Of a stretch of DNA of 64,000 nt, positions 18,824 to 28,512 are shown piece by piece. The stretch covers positions 1 through 64,000 of the forward strand of contig JAUNSO010000010.1 in assembly GCA_030539165.1 (NCBI GenBank), read 5' to 3'. The notes under the pieces were generated by a model, which saw only the letters and a list, made by a program, of their open reading frames with translations, was not told the DNA's origin and did not search any database. Source of the DNA: a bacterium. Its GTDB lineage: Bacteria; Bacillota; Clostridia; Lachnospirales; Lachnospiraceae. Every line of letters starts with the position of its first letter. The first letter of the stretch is position 1. Position numbers and translations under genes: made by a program.

Positions 18824-19434
18824 TTGGCTATTTAAAAGGGGAAGTTGCAGGAATTTATGAGGAACAGATCGTACTGGAGGTCAGCAACATCGGTTACAAT
18901 ATCAAGATGTCAGCCAGTACAATCGACTGTATTCGCGGGTTAGGTGAGGAAATCAAGGTCTATACATATCTGGCAGTACGTGAAGATGCCATGCAGCTGT
19001 ATGGATTTTTGACAAAGGATGATCTTGATTTCTTTAAACTGCTGATACAGGTAAATGGAATCGGGCCAAAGGGTGCACTTGGAATTCTGTCTGTCATGAC
19101 AACAGATGATCTGCGTTTTTCCATCTTATCTGCAGATGCAAAAACGATATCAAAGGCACCGGGAATCGGAGCCAAAACAGCACAGCGACTGATTATAGAT
19201 CTAAAGGATAAGGTCTCTCTGGAGGATGCATTTGAGGAACGGCTGGCAGGTAAAGGCCGGGGTGGCAGCCAGAATCCTGTTTCAGATGCAAAAAATGAAG
19301 CAGTAGAGGCTCTGACGGCTCTGGGATACTCTGCGACAGATGCGCTGCGTGCAGTCAAGAGTGTAGAGACCACAGAGGATGCGGATGTTGAACTGATCCT
19401 GAAACAGGCCTTGAAGAATATCAATCATTTCTAG
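18820..19434 (+). CDS. ruvA: Holliday junction branch migration protein RuvA
   Basis: 204 residues. It recognises four-way junctions and loads RuvB. Domain I (MIGYLKGEVAGIYEEQIVLEV) is an OB fold. Domain II holds two helix-hairpin-helix motifs (LIQVNGIGPKGALGILS and SKAPGIGAKTAQRLIIDLKDK). A linker precedes a C-terminal UBA-like domain III (AVEALTALGYSATDALRAV), which contacts RuvB. The start overlaps the upstream gene by ATGA; ruvB follows 17 bases later. RuvC is absent here, as in this phylum generally, and the resolvase RecU is encoded at 53149. Confidence 0.97.
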   Translation: MIGYLKGEVAGIYEEQIVLEVSNIGYNIKMSASTIDCIRGLGEEIKVYTYLAVREDAMQLYGFLTKDDLDFFKLLIQVNGIGPKGALGILSVMTTDDLRFSILSADAKTISKAPGIGAKTAQRLIIDLKDKVSLEDAFEERLAGKGRGGSQNPVSDAKNEAVEALTALGYSATDALRAVKSVETTEDADVELILKQALKNINHF

Positions 19435-19451
19435 AAACAGAGGTTTAGAAT

Positions 19452-20456
19452 ATGCAAAAACGATCCATTGAGACAACAGTTACAGAGGAAGATATCAAGA
19501 TAGAGGGAAGCCTGCGCCCGCAGCATCTGACAGAGTACATCGGTCAGCAAAAGGCAAAGGAAAATCTGAAGATCTATATAGATGCGGCAAAGCAGAGAGG
19601 CGAATCTCTGGATCACGTTCTGTTTTATGGACCGCCGGGACTCGGTAAGACAACACTGGCCGGTATCATAGCAAATGAGATGGGTGTCAACATCAAGACA
19701 ACATCAGGCCCCGCGATAGAGAAGCCCGGTGAGATGGCAGCCATCCTGAACAACCTGCAGGAGGGAGACATCCTGTTTGTAGATGAGATCCACCGGCTGA
19801 ACAGACAGGTAGAGGAAGTGCTGTATCCTGCCATGGAGGACTACGCCATTGACATTATGATCGGAAAGGGTGCCTCAGCACGTTCCATCAGACTGGAACT
19901 GCCGAAGTTTACACTGGTGGGTGCAACGACGAGAGCCGGACTTCTGACAGCACCGCTCAGAGATCGGTTTGGCGTGATCAACAGACTGGAATTTTATACA
20001 AATGAAGAACTGAAAACGATCATCATGCATTCAGCCAGAATACTGGATGTGAAGATAGACGAAAAGGGAGCTATGGAGCTTGCAAGACGCAGCAGAGGTA
20101 CGCCGAGACTGGCAAACCGTTTCTTGAAAAGAGTGCGTGATTATGCACAGGTTCGTTATGACGGAACCATCACACTGGAGGTGGCGACTAAGGCACTGGA
20201 TATGATGGAGGTAGACAGGTATGGTCTGGATCATCTGGATCGGAATATCCTGATGACGATGATCGAAAAATTTGCCGGCGGCCCTGTGGGTCTGGATACA
20301 CTGGCTGCGGCCATCGGTGAGGATGCAGGAACGCTGGAGGATGTCTATGAACCGTATCTGTTAAAAAATGGTTTTCTGAACCGTACTCCGAGAGGGCGGG
20401 TGGTTACGCCTCTGGCATATCGTCATTTCGGACTGGAGTTACCTGAAAATGCATAA
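19452..20456 (+). CDS. ruvB: Holliday junction branch migration ATPase RuvB
   Basis: 334 residues. It is the AAA+ motor that drives branch migration with RuvA. The N-terminus ends in [20 protein letters not shown]. Walker A is [10 protein letters not shown], Walker B is LFVDEIHRL, sensor I is LVGATTRAG and the arginine finger region is PLRDRFG. The C-terminal winged helix ends [18 protein letters not shown]. It is co-transcribed with ruvA. Confidence 0.98.
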   Translation: MQKRSIETTVTEEDIKIEGSLRPQHLTEYIGQQKAKENLKIYIDAAKQRGESLDHVLFYGPPGLGKTTLAGIIANEMGVNIKTTSGPAIEKPGEMAAILNNLQEGDILFVDEIHRLNRQVEEVLYPAMEDYAIDIMIGKGASARSIRLELPKFTLVGATTRAGLLTAPLRDRFGVINRLEFYTNEELKTIIMHSARILDVKIDEKGAMELARRSRGTPRLANRFLKRVRDYAQVRYDGTITLEVATKALDMMEVDRYGLDHLDRNILMTMIEKFAGGPVGLDTLAAAIGEDAGTLEDVYEPYLLKNGFLNRTPRGRVVTPLAYRHFGLELPENA

Positions 20457-20468
20457 TAGAATTTAGGG

Positions 20469-20496
20469 TTGTATTATTTCAAATTTTTGATATAAT
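20469..20496 (+). promoter_or_regulatory. Promoter of zapA
   Basis: TTGTAT at 20469-20474 and TATAAT at 20491-20496, 16-base spacer, about 50 bases before the zapA start. Confidence 0.6.
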
Positions 20497-20545
20497 TTGT
20501 ATTGTGGTTATTCTTTCAATGAGACGAACATAGTGGGGTGTGGGT

Positions 20546-20956
20546 ATGTCTTCTAAGGTTGATACTGAAGTATTAATAGGCGGAAAGGTCTTTACACTGA
20601 GCGGATACGAAAGCGAAGAATACTTACAGAAGGTTGCAACTTATATTAACAATAAGCTTGCAGAGTACAATAAGATGGAGGCCTTCAGAAGGCAGCCGGT
20701 AGATATGCAGAATACATTGCTGCAGCTGAATATGGCAGATGATTATTTTAAAGCGAAGAAACAGATCAATCATCTGGAGGAAGATTTGGACGCCAAGGAT
20801 AAGGAACTGTACGATCTGAAGCATGAGCTGATTTCCACACAGATCAAGCTGGAAAATGCAGAAAAGGTATCCAGGGGAGCGAAGGATGAGCTGGCAGATT
20901 TGCAAAAGAGAATCGTCAAGCTGGAATCTGAGCTGAGTACGAAAAAGAAAGCATAA
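20546..20956 (+). CDS. zapA: Cell division protein ZapA
   Basis: 136 residues from the ATG at 20546; a GTG 6 bases upstream is in frame but less likely. The N-terminal domain, TEVLIGGKVFTLSGYESEEYLQKVATYIN, matches ZapA, which bundles FtsZ filaments at the division site. The remaining part is a long charged coiled coil that dimerises the protein; here it is extended by about 40 residues relative to short ZapA proteins, ending SELSTKKKA. It stands at the head of a string of wall and division genes (FtsW/RodA and a penicillin-binding protein follow), consistent with a divisome role. Confidence 0.88.
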   Translation: MSSKVDTEVLIGGKVFTLSGYESEEYLQKVATYINNKLAEYNKMEAFRRQPVDMQNTLLQLNMADDYFKAKKQINHLEEDLDAKDKELYDLKHELISTQIKLENAEKVSRGAKDELADLQKRIVKLESELSTKKKA

Positions 20957-21050
20957 TGGTAGTTTACCCGGATTTATCGGGTTTATGAAAAAGTAGGTGT
21001 ATTGGGAGAGGGGCTGTCTGACGACAGCCTTTCTGCTTGTAAGGAGATGT

Positions 21051-23252
21051 ATGAAAGCACATACGATTGAGTTATTATCACCGGCAGGCAGCCGAGAGAG
21101 CTTCATAGCTGCAATCGGAGCAGGAGCAGATGCCGTTTATGTAGGCGGAAGCAGATACGGAGCCCGGGCATATGCAAAAAACTTTACTGAAGAAGAGCTT
21201 CTTTGGGCCATTGATTATGCCCATTTATTTGGCAAGAAGGTCTATATGACAGTCAATACTCTGATGAAGGAGCAGGAGCTTCATGATTTAACTGCCTTTC
21301 TTGAACCGTATTATGATGCCGGTCTGGATGCTGTGATCGTTCAAGACCTTGGCGCCATATCTGTGATCAGAAACTGTTTTCCGAAACTGGATATTCATGC
21401 AAGTACTCAGATGGCGATCACCTCAGCAGAGGGAGTTCTGCTGCTGGAGGAGCTGGGGATCAGACAGGTCGTGCCTGCACGAGAATTATCCCTTGCAGAG
21501 ATCAAAACAATCAGTGAAAAAACCAGTGCAAGTATCGAATGCTTTGTTCATGGTGCCATCTGTTACAGCTACTCTGGAAAATGCCTGTTTTCGAGCCTGA
21601 TTGGTGGAAGAAGCGGAAACAGAGGCAGATGTGCACAGCCATGCAGACTTCCGTATGAAGCCGTATCCGGAGGACGGAAACAGAATCAGGAGCAGGAACA
21701 GTATTTGCTTAGTCTGAAGGATATGTGTACGATCAAGATGATTCCGGAGTTGATACAGGCAGGGATTACTTCCTTTAAAATCGAGGGTCGTATGAAACGA
21801 CCGGAGTATGTAGCCGGAGTGACGAGGATCTATCGGAAATACATTGATCGATTCATGGAATTGAAGACAGACCAGAAGTACTGCGTGGAGAAAAATGATT
21901 ATGATGAGCTGACGAAGCTGTATACCAGAAGCGGACACTCAGATGGATATTACCGAAAGAAGAACGGCAGAGATATGCTGACGCTTCAAAAGCCAAGCTA
22001 TGAAACAGATGAGGACGAACGTTTTCATGAACTGTATGAAATCTATGTTGATCATATGAAAAAAATATCTGCAAAGGCCGTGATTACTCTGAGAAAAAAT
22101 ATGCCGTCCTGTCTGGAACTGCAGTCAGGAGAGTATTCTGTAAAGGTATACGGAGATATGGTTCAGGAAGCGCTGAGCCGTCCGCTGGATCAGGAAGCCA
22201 TCTTAAAACAGCTGCATAAAACAGGAAACAGTGATATAGATTTAGGACAGATCAGGGTAGATAGGGATGATGATATCTTTATGCCGGTCAAACAGCTCAA
22301 TGAACTTCGCAGACAGGGGATCACAGCCTTGACGGAGGAAATGCTGCGTCATTATCACAGGAGTAAGGCTTCCGAACTGCTGAATCCAGAAGCAGCAAAG
22401 GTGTATACTGGTGTAGAACAGGAAAATGATAACAATACAATGGTTCTGTCAGCCTATGTTGAAACAATGGAGACACTTAAATCGTTATGTAAGACAGAGG
22501 GGCTTCACAGACTGTATATTTCCAGTGCGGATATCACCCGGACAGACGAGGCGGTTGCTGCTGCATATCGTTCAGGCAAGGAGGTTTACATTGCACTGCC
22601 TGTCATATGCAGACATTATGATCAGGAGAAAATAAAGGCGCTTATGACGCTGATCAGCCGAAAGGAAATCAGTGGAGTATCCGTACAGAATTATGAATGG
22701 CTTTATTTACTGCAGCAATATGGCTATCAGGGAGATATTGTGGCAGACTATTATTTATATACAATGAATGAAGCGGCTAAAAAACAGCTAAGGTCATTTG
22801 GATGCCGGCATTTTACGATCCCTTTGGAACTCAATGAGAAGGAAATACGGCATATGGAGAACAGCAGCAGTGAACTGTTGGTTTACGGTTATCTGCCGAT
22901 GATGGTGACAGCACAGTGCCTCAGAAATACACTGACAGGCTGTACACATATCCCGGAAAACAATCTGGGACTAAAGGATCGCTATCAGAAGCATCTGCAG
23001 GTCAAAAACTGCTGCAGTGAATGTTATAATGTGATTTATAACAGTGTTCCGCTGTCACTTCACAGTGAACTGACCAAAATAAAGAAAATGGGCTTTCATG
23101 GGCTGAGACTGAATTTCACAGGGGAGTCAGCAGAGGAGGCGGCAAGAATCACAGAGTGGTATACGGAAGCAATCAATCATGTATCCCCTCAGGTGAGCGC
23201 ATTGCCGTTTCAGGACTATACGAAGGGACATTTTTCAAGAGGAGTCGAATAG
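21051..23252 (+). CDS. U32 family peptidase-like protein, probable rRNA or tRNA hydroxylation factor
   Basis: 733 residues from the ATG at 21051, which has AAGGAG upstream. It begins IELLSPAGSRESFIAAIGAGADAVYVGG, the barrel start of U32 proteins. The cysteine cluster C...C of CFVHGAICYSYSGKCLFSS and GNRGRCAQPCR marks the family's iron-sulfur site. Members include RlhA (23S rRNA hydroxylation), TrhP (tRNA hydroxylation) and the UbiU/V pair; the two-part architecture and length fit the RlhA-like branch best. In spite of the family name, peptidase activity is doubtful. The next gene starts 3 bases after the stop. Assignment to rRNA rather than tRNA is uncertain. Confidence 0.8.
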   Translation: MKAHTIELLSPAGSRESFIAAIGAGADAVYVGGSRYGARAYAKNFTEEELLWAIDYAHLFGKKVYMTVNTLMKEQELHDLTAFLEPYYDAGLDAVIVQDLGAISVIRNCFPKLDIHASTQMAITSAEGVLLLEELGIRQVVPARELSLAEIKTISEKTSASIECFVHGAICYSYSGKCLFSSLIGGRSGNRGRCAQPCRLPYEAVSGGRKQNQEQEQYLLSLKDMCTIKMIPELIQAGITSFKIEGRMKRPEYVAGVTRIYRKYIDRFMELKTDQKYCVEKNDYDELTKLYTRSGHSDGYYRKKNGRDMLTLQKPSYETDEDERFHELYEIYVDHMKKISAKAVITLRKNMPSCLELQSGEYSVKVYGDMVQEALSRPLDQEAILKQLHKTGNSDIDLGQIRVDRDDDIFMPVKQLNELRRQGITALTEEMLRHYHRSKASELLNPEAAKVYTGVEQENDNNTMVLSAYVETMETLKSLCKTEGLHRLYISSADITRTDEAVAAAYRSGKEVYIALPVICRHYDQEKIKALMTLISRKEISGVSVQNYEWLYLLQQYGYQGDIVADYYLYTMNEAAKKQLRSFGCRHFTIPLELNEKEIRHMENSSSELLVYGYLPMMVTAQCLRNTLTGCTHIPENNLGLKDRYQKHLQVKNCCSECYNVIYNSVPLSLHSELTKIKKMGFHGLRLNFTGESAEEAARITEWYTEAINHVSPQVSALPFQDYTKGHFSRGVE

Positions 23253-23254
23253 AC

Positions 23255-24598
23255 ATGGCCAATATGATCATCGAGTTTTCTAAGTATGCCATTATTATTT
23301 TTATGGCATTCTATACGCTCGAATGCTTTACGGTATTTAAGTATGCAACAGAAGAGGAACGAAATGGGATCTACATCAGACAGAATGTCCTGATGTTTCT
23401 GATTCATTTTGTGTCTTTTGCTGTACTGTGTCTGGAGACAAAGAACTCCATGCTGATCATATTCTATGCTTTGCAGCAAATTACACTGTTTGCAACGATT
23501 GCCCTGTATCGGGTGATTTATCCAAAGGCCAACAGACTGATCATCAATAATATGTGCCTGCTGTTAACAGTCAGCTTTATTATTTTGACCAGACTGTCCT
23601 ATGACCGATCCGTCAAACAGTTTAAAATAGTAGTGGTCTCTACCGCATTGACAATGTTCATTCCTTATCTGGTCAAGAAAATCAAAGTCATATCAAAATT
23701 TTCATGGATTTATGCACTTGCTGGGATAGGAGCATTGGGAATCGTCATGATCCTCGGGCAGGTGACGAATGGCTCTAAGATATCCTTTACGGTCGGTGGT
23801 TATACTTTTCAGCCGTCTGAGTTTGTCAAGATCCTGTTTGTACTTGCCATTGCGGGTATGCTGGCAAAATCAACGGATCTGCTTCATATTTTCATAACTG
23901 CCTGTGTAGCGGGAGCACATGTGCTGATCCTTGTATGCTCTAAGGATTTGGGAAGTGCATTGATTTTCTTCATTGTTTATTTTGTGATGATTTATGTTGC
24001 TACGAAAAATCCACTCTATCTTCTGCTGGGACTGGCAGGAGGAACGGGAGCTTCTGTTGTGGCATACAGACTGTTTTCACATGTCAGGGTACGTGTACAG
24101 GCATGGAAGGATCCATTGGGAACCATCGAGGATGCAGGGTTTCAGATTGCACAGTCTTTATTTGCAATCGGAACCGGAGGCTGGTTCGGTATGGGACTGG
24201 AACAGGGTGCACCAAATAAGATCCCTGTGGTGGAAGCAGATTTTGTATTTGCGGCGGTTAGTGAAGAGCTTGGAGGTGTATTTGGAGCGTGTCTGATTCT
24301 TGTGTGTGTCAGCTGTTTTGTAATGTTTATGAATATATCTATGAAGCTAAAGGATGATTTTTATAAGCTGATCGCAGTGGGACTGGCTGTCATGTATGCA
24401 TTTCAGGTGTTCCTGACGATTGGCGGTGTCACAAAATTTATACCGCTGACAGGTGTTACACTGCCGCTGGTCAGCTACGGAGGTACATCGGTACTGACAA
24501 CGCTGATTATGTTTGCAATCATACAAGGATTATATATATTAAGGATGGACGATCATGTTCGGAAGACGAAAAAGGGAAAGCAAAGCAGAAGAGAATAG
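23255..24598 (+). CDS. FtsW/RodA/SpoVE family peptidoglycan glycosyltransferase
   Basis: 447 residues from the ATG at 23255, with AAGAGGAG upstream. It has about ten to twelve membrane helices. Conserved SEDS motifs are visible: GGYTFQPSEFVKILFVLAIAGML, SKDLGSALIFF, AGFQIAQSLFAIGTGGWFGMGL and the C-terminal PLTGVTLPLVSYGGTSVLTTL. These enzymes polymerise lipid II and pair with a class B penicillin-binding protein, which overlaps it by 44 bases. Two extra helices at the N-terminus (residues 1-110) are not in standard FtsW. Whether it serves division, elongation or sporulation is not clear. Confidence 0.9.
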   Translation: MANMIIEFSKYAIIIFMAFYTLECFTVFKYATEEERNGIYIRQNVLMFLIHFVSFAVLCLETKNSMLIIFYALQQITLFATIALYRVIYPKANRLIINNMCLLLTVSFIILTRLSYDRSVKQFKIVVVSTALTMFIPYLVKKIKVISKFSWIYALAGIGALGIVMILGQVTNGSKISFTVGGYTFQPSEFVKILFVLAIAGMLAKSTDLLHIFITACVAGAHVLILVCSKDLGSALIFFIVYFVMIYVATKNPLYLLLGLAGGTGASVVAYRLFSHVRVRVQAWKDPLGTIEDAGFQIAQSLFAIGTGGWFGMGLEQGAPNKIPVVEADFVFAAVSEELGGVFGACLILVCVSCFVMFMNISMKLKDDFYKLIAVGLAVMYAFQVFLTIGGVTKFIPLTGVTLPLVSYGGTSVLTTLIMFAIIQGLYILRMDDHVRKTKKGKQSRRE

Positions 24599-26045
24599 CG
24601 AAAAGCCGGGAAAAAGAACAAAGGCGCAGGCAAAAGGAAACAGGGAGATTGCAAATATCACCTATATTTTTGTTGCGCTGTTTATTGTCATGATCGGTTA
24701 TCTCATGTATTTTATTGCAGTGGACAGCAGCAGTGTCATTAACAATTCCTATAATTCACGACAGGAGCTGCTTGCAAAAAAAGTCGTCAGAGGCAGGATT
24801 TATTCAGCAGACAGGCAGATACTGGCGGAAACCATAGTCAATGCAGATAAAACCGAAACCAGAAATTATCCGTTTGGAACTTTATTTGCTCACGTAGTAG
24901 GCTTTTCTACACACGGAAAGACCGGAATCGAATCCATAGAGAATTTTAATCTTCTGACCTCCAATGCATTTGTAACAGAACGTCTGCAAAATACGATTTC
25001 CGAAGAAAAGAACATCGGAGATAATGTCATCACAACGCTCGATCCTGCACTGCAGAAAGCAGCCGGAGAGGCAATGGGCGTATATCGCGGAGCAGTGGTT
25101 GTCATGGACCCTGAAACAGGAAAGATATTAGCCATGGTATCAAAACCGGATTTTGACCCGAATACGGTAGATGCAAACTGGGAGAGTGTAACTGCTGATA
25201 CAGAAACAGGAGCGCTGGTCAACCGGGCTACACAGGGACTGTATCCGGGCGGCTCGACATTTAAGATCGTGACAGCGCTTGCCTATCTCAGAGAGCATAT
25301 GGCAGACTATGGTCAATATGAATATCTCTGTAACGGGCATTTTGAGAAGGACGGACAGGTGATCAACTGCTATCATGGCATCAGCCACGGTCAGGTGGAT
25401 CTGAAACAGTCATTTGCTGATTCCTGCAATTCATCCTTTGCAAATATCAGCACACAGTTAAATAAGAAGAAATTTCAGGATACCTGTAATGAACTGTTGT
25501 TCAATCAGGAATTATCTTTGAATTTTTCATGTAAACAGAGCTATGTTCCGATCAATACAAACTCTGATCTGGAGGAAGTCATGCAGACAGCAATCGGGCA
25601 GGGAAAGACACAGATTACACCAATGCATATGGCGATGATTACCTCGGCAATTGCAAAGGACGGAGTTTTGATGAAGCCATATCTGGTTGAAAGGATTGAA
25701 AATTATAATCAAGATGTGATCAAAGAATATAAACCGGATACTTACGGAAGGCTGATGACAGCTGAAGAGGCAGAAATCCTGCAGACATTTATGAAAGAGG
25801 TCGTTCAGTCCGGTACAGGAACCAAACTCAAGGGACTGGCCTATGAGGCGGCAGGAAAGACAGGATCGGCAGAGTATACCACAGATAAGAGTGAAAGCCA
25901 TGCATGGTTTACGGGATATGGACAGATGGGAACGAAGTCGATTGTAGTAACGATCGTCGTAGAAGGAGCAGGCTCCGGCGGGGAGTATGCTGTCCCTATG
26001 GCAAAGCGTATCTTTGATCAGTACTTCGGCCAGAATGGACTATAG
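24555..26045 (+). CDS. Class B penicillin-binding protein (transpeptidase)
   Basis: 496 residues. A basic cytoplasmic start (GRRKRESK) and one membrane anchor (about 35-57) are followed by a reduced dimerisation domain and the transpeptidase domain. The catalytic motifs are S234-x-x-K237 (GGSTFK), S290-C-N292 and K435-T-G437. The size and the short non-catalytic region resemble the PbpA group found next to FtsW-like genes in actinobacteria and clostridia. It overlaps the SEDS gene by 44 bases, so the two are probably made as a pair to polymerise and cross-link the wall. The stop lies 8 bases from the end of the convergent HD-GYP gene with no terminator between. Confidence 0.93.
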   Translation: MFGRRKRESKAEENSEKPGKRTKAQAKGNREIANITYIFVALFIVMIGYLMYFIAVDSSSVINNSYNSRQELLAKKVVRGRIYSADRQILAETIVNADKTETRNYPFGTLFAHVVGFSTHGKTGIESIENFNLLTSNAFVTERLQNTISEEKNIGDNVITTLDPALQKAAGEAMGVYRGAVVVMDPETGKILAMVSKPDFDPNTVDANWESVTADTETGALVNRATQGLYPGGSTFKIVTALAYLREHMADYGQYEYLCNGHFEKDGQVINCYHGISHGQVDLKQSFADSCNSSFANISTQLNKKKFQDTCNELLFNQELSLNFSCKQSYVPINTNSDLEEVMQTAIGQGKTQITPMHMAMITSAIAKDGVLMKPYLVERIENYNQDVIKEYKPDTYGRLMTAEEAEILQTFMKEVVQSGTGTKLKGLAYEAAGKTGSAEYTTDKSESHAWFTGYGQMGTKSIVVTIVVEGAGSGGEYAVPMAKRIFDQYFGQNGL

Positions 26046-26052
26046 TCCTATT

Positions 26053-27111
26053 TTATAGCAGAGATACAATGGAAAGAGATTTATTTTGTGCCAGATCCAC
26101 ATAGTCATCACCACAGTGTACCATTGGCCTTGATAGATTCTGCTTGTTGATAAATACAACAACGCCCTCACGACCGTCACTGAGTCTGACCTGTTTATTC
26201 ATATATTCTTCGACCATACGCTCCAAAAATGTCATAATAAAACCTGCATCATATTTTTGAAGACCTTCATTTTCAAAAATGCTGATGACCTTAAACGGAC
26301 ACATAGGCTCGCGATAGGAGCGGAAAGAAGTCATTGCCTCGTAGGAATCCAAAATGGCAATCATCTTAGCAAAAGAGTCTATTTCTGACAAAGCAAGCTT
26401 TTGAGGATATCCGGAGCCATCACAGCGCTCATGATGCATCAAGGCTGCCTGTTTGATATGTTCATCAATATCCAGATCTTTGATAATATGGTATCCATGA
26501 AATGCATGTGTTTTTACGAGATCAAATTCCAGATTGCTGAGCTTTCCTTTTTTCCATATAATATCATTTGGAAGAAGAAATTTTCCGATGTCATAATAAA
26601 ATCCGCATAAAATCAAAGTGTTTAACTTTTCCTCATTGAATCTGAGCCAGTAACCGAATGTATTACAGAGCAGTGCCACATTCAGACAGTGTGCGTAGGT
26701 CATATCGGTTTCATCATGCTGCAGAACATACAGCATATCAATAATTGTGGATTTCTGCCGGGCAAAGGGCATAGTGATATTGTCAGTCAGCTTCAGCAGA
26801 TCAGAATTGTTCATGGGGACTTTTTTATAGATGAAGGAATCAACAGCCACCTTCCAGGCGGCAAAGTTAGCAGCATAAACATCTTCAAACTGTTTGAAGG
26901 TTTTGCTGACCTTCAGTTTCTCAAAATAGGTAGGAACATAGTCTTCGTCTTCTTTGATGCTGACGGTTGTAATGGAATGCGCCTGGATTTTTTTGATCAT
27001 ATGTATATCCAGAACGGTATTTCTCTTCATGATGACCTTGCCCTGATAATCGACCACATCTTCAGCAAGCTCCATTTGAGGCTTCAGAGCAATCACAGCT
27101 ACAGTTTCCAT
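26053..27111 (-). CDS. Degenerate HD-GYP domain protein (YD-GYP)
   Basis: 352 residues from the ATG at 27109-27111, with GGGAGG upstream on the minus strand; a longer frame has no site. The N-terminal 110 residues are an uncharacterised domain. From 130 the HD-GYP helices appear: H141, H202 (THAFHGYHII) and the full HHERCDGSGYP motif at 226-236. The defining HD pair is Y173-D174 (GFYYDIGKF): the first metal-binding histidine is replaced by tyrosine. Normal HD-GYP enzymes hydrolyse c-di-GMP; natural variants such as the YN-GYP protein PA2572 are reported to be inactive but still signal. A binding or regulatory role, or a changed metal site, is likely. Confidence 0.85.
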   Translation of the reverse strand: METVAVIALKPQMELAEDVVDYQGKVIMKRNTVLDIHMIKKIQAHSITTVSIKEDEDYVPTYFEKLKVSKTFKQFEDVYAANFAAWKVAVDSFIYKKVPMNNSDLLKLTDNITMPFARQKSTIIDMLYVLQHDETDMTYAHCLNVALLCNTFGYWLRFNEEKLNTLILCGFYYDIGKFLLPNDIIWKKGKLSNLEFDLVKTHAFHGYHIIKDLDIDEHIKQAALMHHERCDGSGYPQKLALSEIDSFAKMIAILDSYEAMTSFRSYREPMCPFKVISIFENEGLQKYDAGFIMTFLERMVEEYMNKQVRLSDGREGVVVFINKQNLSRPMVHCGDDYVDLAQNKSLSIVSLL

Positions 27112-27211
27112 TGTAAGTTCCTCCCTTCGGATCCATATTTTCAGTATAGAAACTTTTGGGATTATTGTCAACGCAATAATTAATGGAAAGTTTCTGAGGT
27201 TCATGTTATAC

Positions 27212-27240
27212 TTGTATAGTCTATAGAGTCATATTATAAT
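27212..27240 (+). promoter_or_regulatory. Promoter of the DUF2953/ytfJ gene group
   Basis: TTGTAT at 27212-27217 and a perfect TATAAT at 27235-27240 with a 17-base spacer, 17 bases before the next start codon. The leader is therefore very short. Confidence 0.7.
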
Positions 27241-27256
27241 CAACGGAGATATCAAA

Positions 27257-27583
27257 ATGCTCTTTTATCATGATTTATATATCAGTGATCAATACGCTGA
27301 GAAAAAGGATAAGATCATCTGGAAACTGAAGCATCATGCAGGCATGGTTGGAGCCTACGTGATTACTCTGGCAACAAACGGGGAGGATCTGTTTGATATC
27401 TGTCATAATGCTGTATTGATGCAGCCGCATTATCGTAATGCGGAGCTTTATATTGTGGGCATTGCTGACGGAAAACGGGAAGCAATGGCACTTGTACAGA
27501 AAATCATAGAAGATGTTTATCAGAAAACGGGAAGCTATGAGAATATCAGAGCATGTCTGGAGGACAGAAAATGCTACAGATAA
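27257..27583 (+). CDS. Conserved hypothetical protein of 108 residues
   Basis: A small soluble protein (LFYHDLYISDQYAEKKDKIIWKL at the start, CHNAVLMQPHYRNAELYIVG in the middle). CGGAGATATC precedes the ATG and a promoter lies just upstream. It overlaps the DUF2953 gene by 13 bases. I recognise no motif. Position before the ytfI/ytfJ-like pair hints at a role in the same process, but that is only context. Confidence 0.75.
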   Translation: MLFYHDLYISDQYAEKKDKIIWKLKHHAGMVGAYVITLATNGEDLFDICHNAVLMQPHYRNAELYIVGIADGKREAMALVQKIIEDVYQKTGSYENIRACLEDRKCYR

Positions 27584-28512
27584 TATTGCTTATATTGAAG
27601 GTGATAGGCATTGTGCTGCTTTCCATAATCGGCCTGCTGCTCTTTATGGTCATGCTGGTGCTGTTTGTACCGGTACGCTATCGGGGAATCCTGCATTATC
27701 ATGATGAACTGACAGCACAGATGCGAGTCTCATGGCTGCTGCATATCATCAGCGTGAGAGTCATTTATGAAGAGAATGAATTGAAGAGAATCATACGGAT
27801 CTTTGGGATTCCGCTGAAAAAAAGAGAAAAAAAGCAAAAGACAGAAAAAAAACAAAAGACAGAGCACAAGCATCAGCCGGCATACAAAGCGGAGACGCAG
27901 GAACGCACAGAAGAAAGAGAAGAAAGCATAGAAGATCGCATAGAGACGAAAGAGCCGGAGGAAAAAACGGAACATGTGCCGGATTTTACCTCTGAAAATC
28001 CGGAAAAGAATGAGATACCTAAGACAGAGAAAAAACTGACACTGCTCGAAAAGTGGAAGCAATTCGTCAAAATGTTGTATGACTTTTTTCATAAGATACA
28101 ATATACATTTGGAAATATATATGATAAAATAGATGAAATAAAAGGGAAAATTGAGTATTACAGTGATTTTTTACAGGATGAACACAACCGGAATGCATTT
28201 GGACTGCTGCTGGGACAGGCCGGAGGCTTGCTGAGGCATGTAAAGCCAAGACGGTTTCGAACGGATCTGAAGATCGGGACAGAAGATCCGGCAACGACCG
28301 GTACGATTCTGGCTGTACTGGGCATTATTTATCCGTTCTTTAACGGAGGTATGCACATTACGCCATACTATGACCGGACAGTATTTGAGGCGGATACAGA
28401 TCTTCGCGGGAGAGTGACTGCTGTTGTATTTTTAAAGACGGCATGGAAGGTTTATTTTGATAAGGATTTCAAACAATTGTTGAATACATTTAGAAATAAG
28501 GAGGCTGCATAA
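27571..28512 (+). CDS. DUF2953 (YtfI-like) membrane protein
   Basis: 313 residues from the ATG at 27571 (GGAGGA at 27559-27564; the ATG at 27553 is too close to it). One long N-terminal hydrophobic helix (about 5-35) is followed by a conserved strand-rich part (VPVRYRGILHYHDELTAQMRVSWL), a highly charged Lys/Glu insert (about 85-165) and the conserved C-terminal DUF2953 half. In Bacillus subtilis ytfI lies beside ytfJ in the same way, and here the stop overlaps the ytfJ start by one base. The pair is linked to sporulation and germination by YtfJ. The charged insert is unusually long. Confidence 0.82.
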   Translation: MLQIILLILKVIGIVLLSIIGLLLFMVMLVLFVPVRYRGILHYHDELTAQMRVSWLLHIISVRVIYEENELKRIIRIFGIPLKKREKKQKTEKKQKTEHKHQPAYKAETQERTEEREESIEDRIETKEPEEKTEHVPDFTSENPEKNEIPKTEKKLTLLEKWKQFVKMLYDFFHKIQYTFGNIYDKIDEIKGKIEYYSDFLQDEHNRNAFGLLLGQAGGLLRHVKPRRFRTDLKIGTEDPATTGTILAVLGIIYPFFNGGMHITPYYDRTVFEADTDLRGRVTAVVFLKTAWKVYFDKDFKQLLNTFRNKEAA

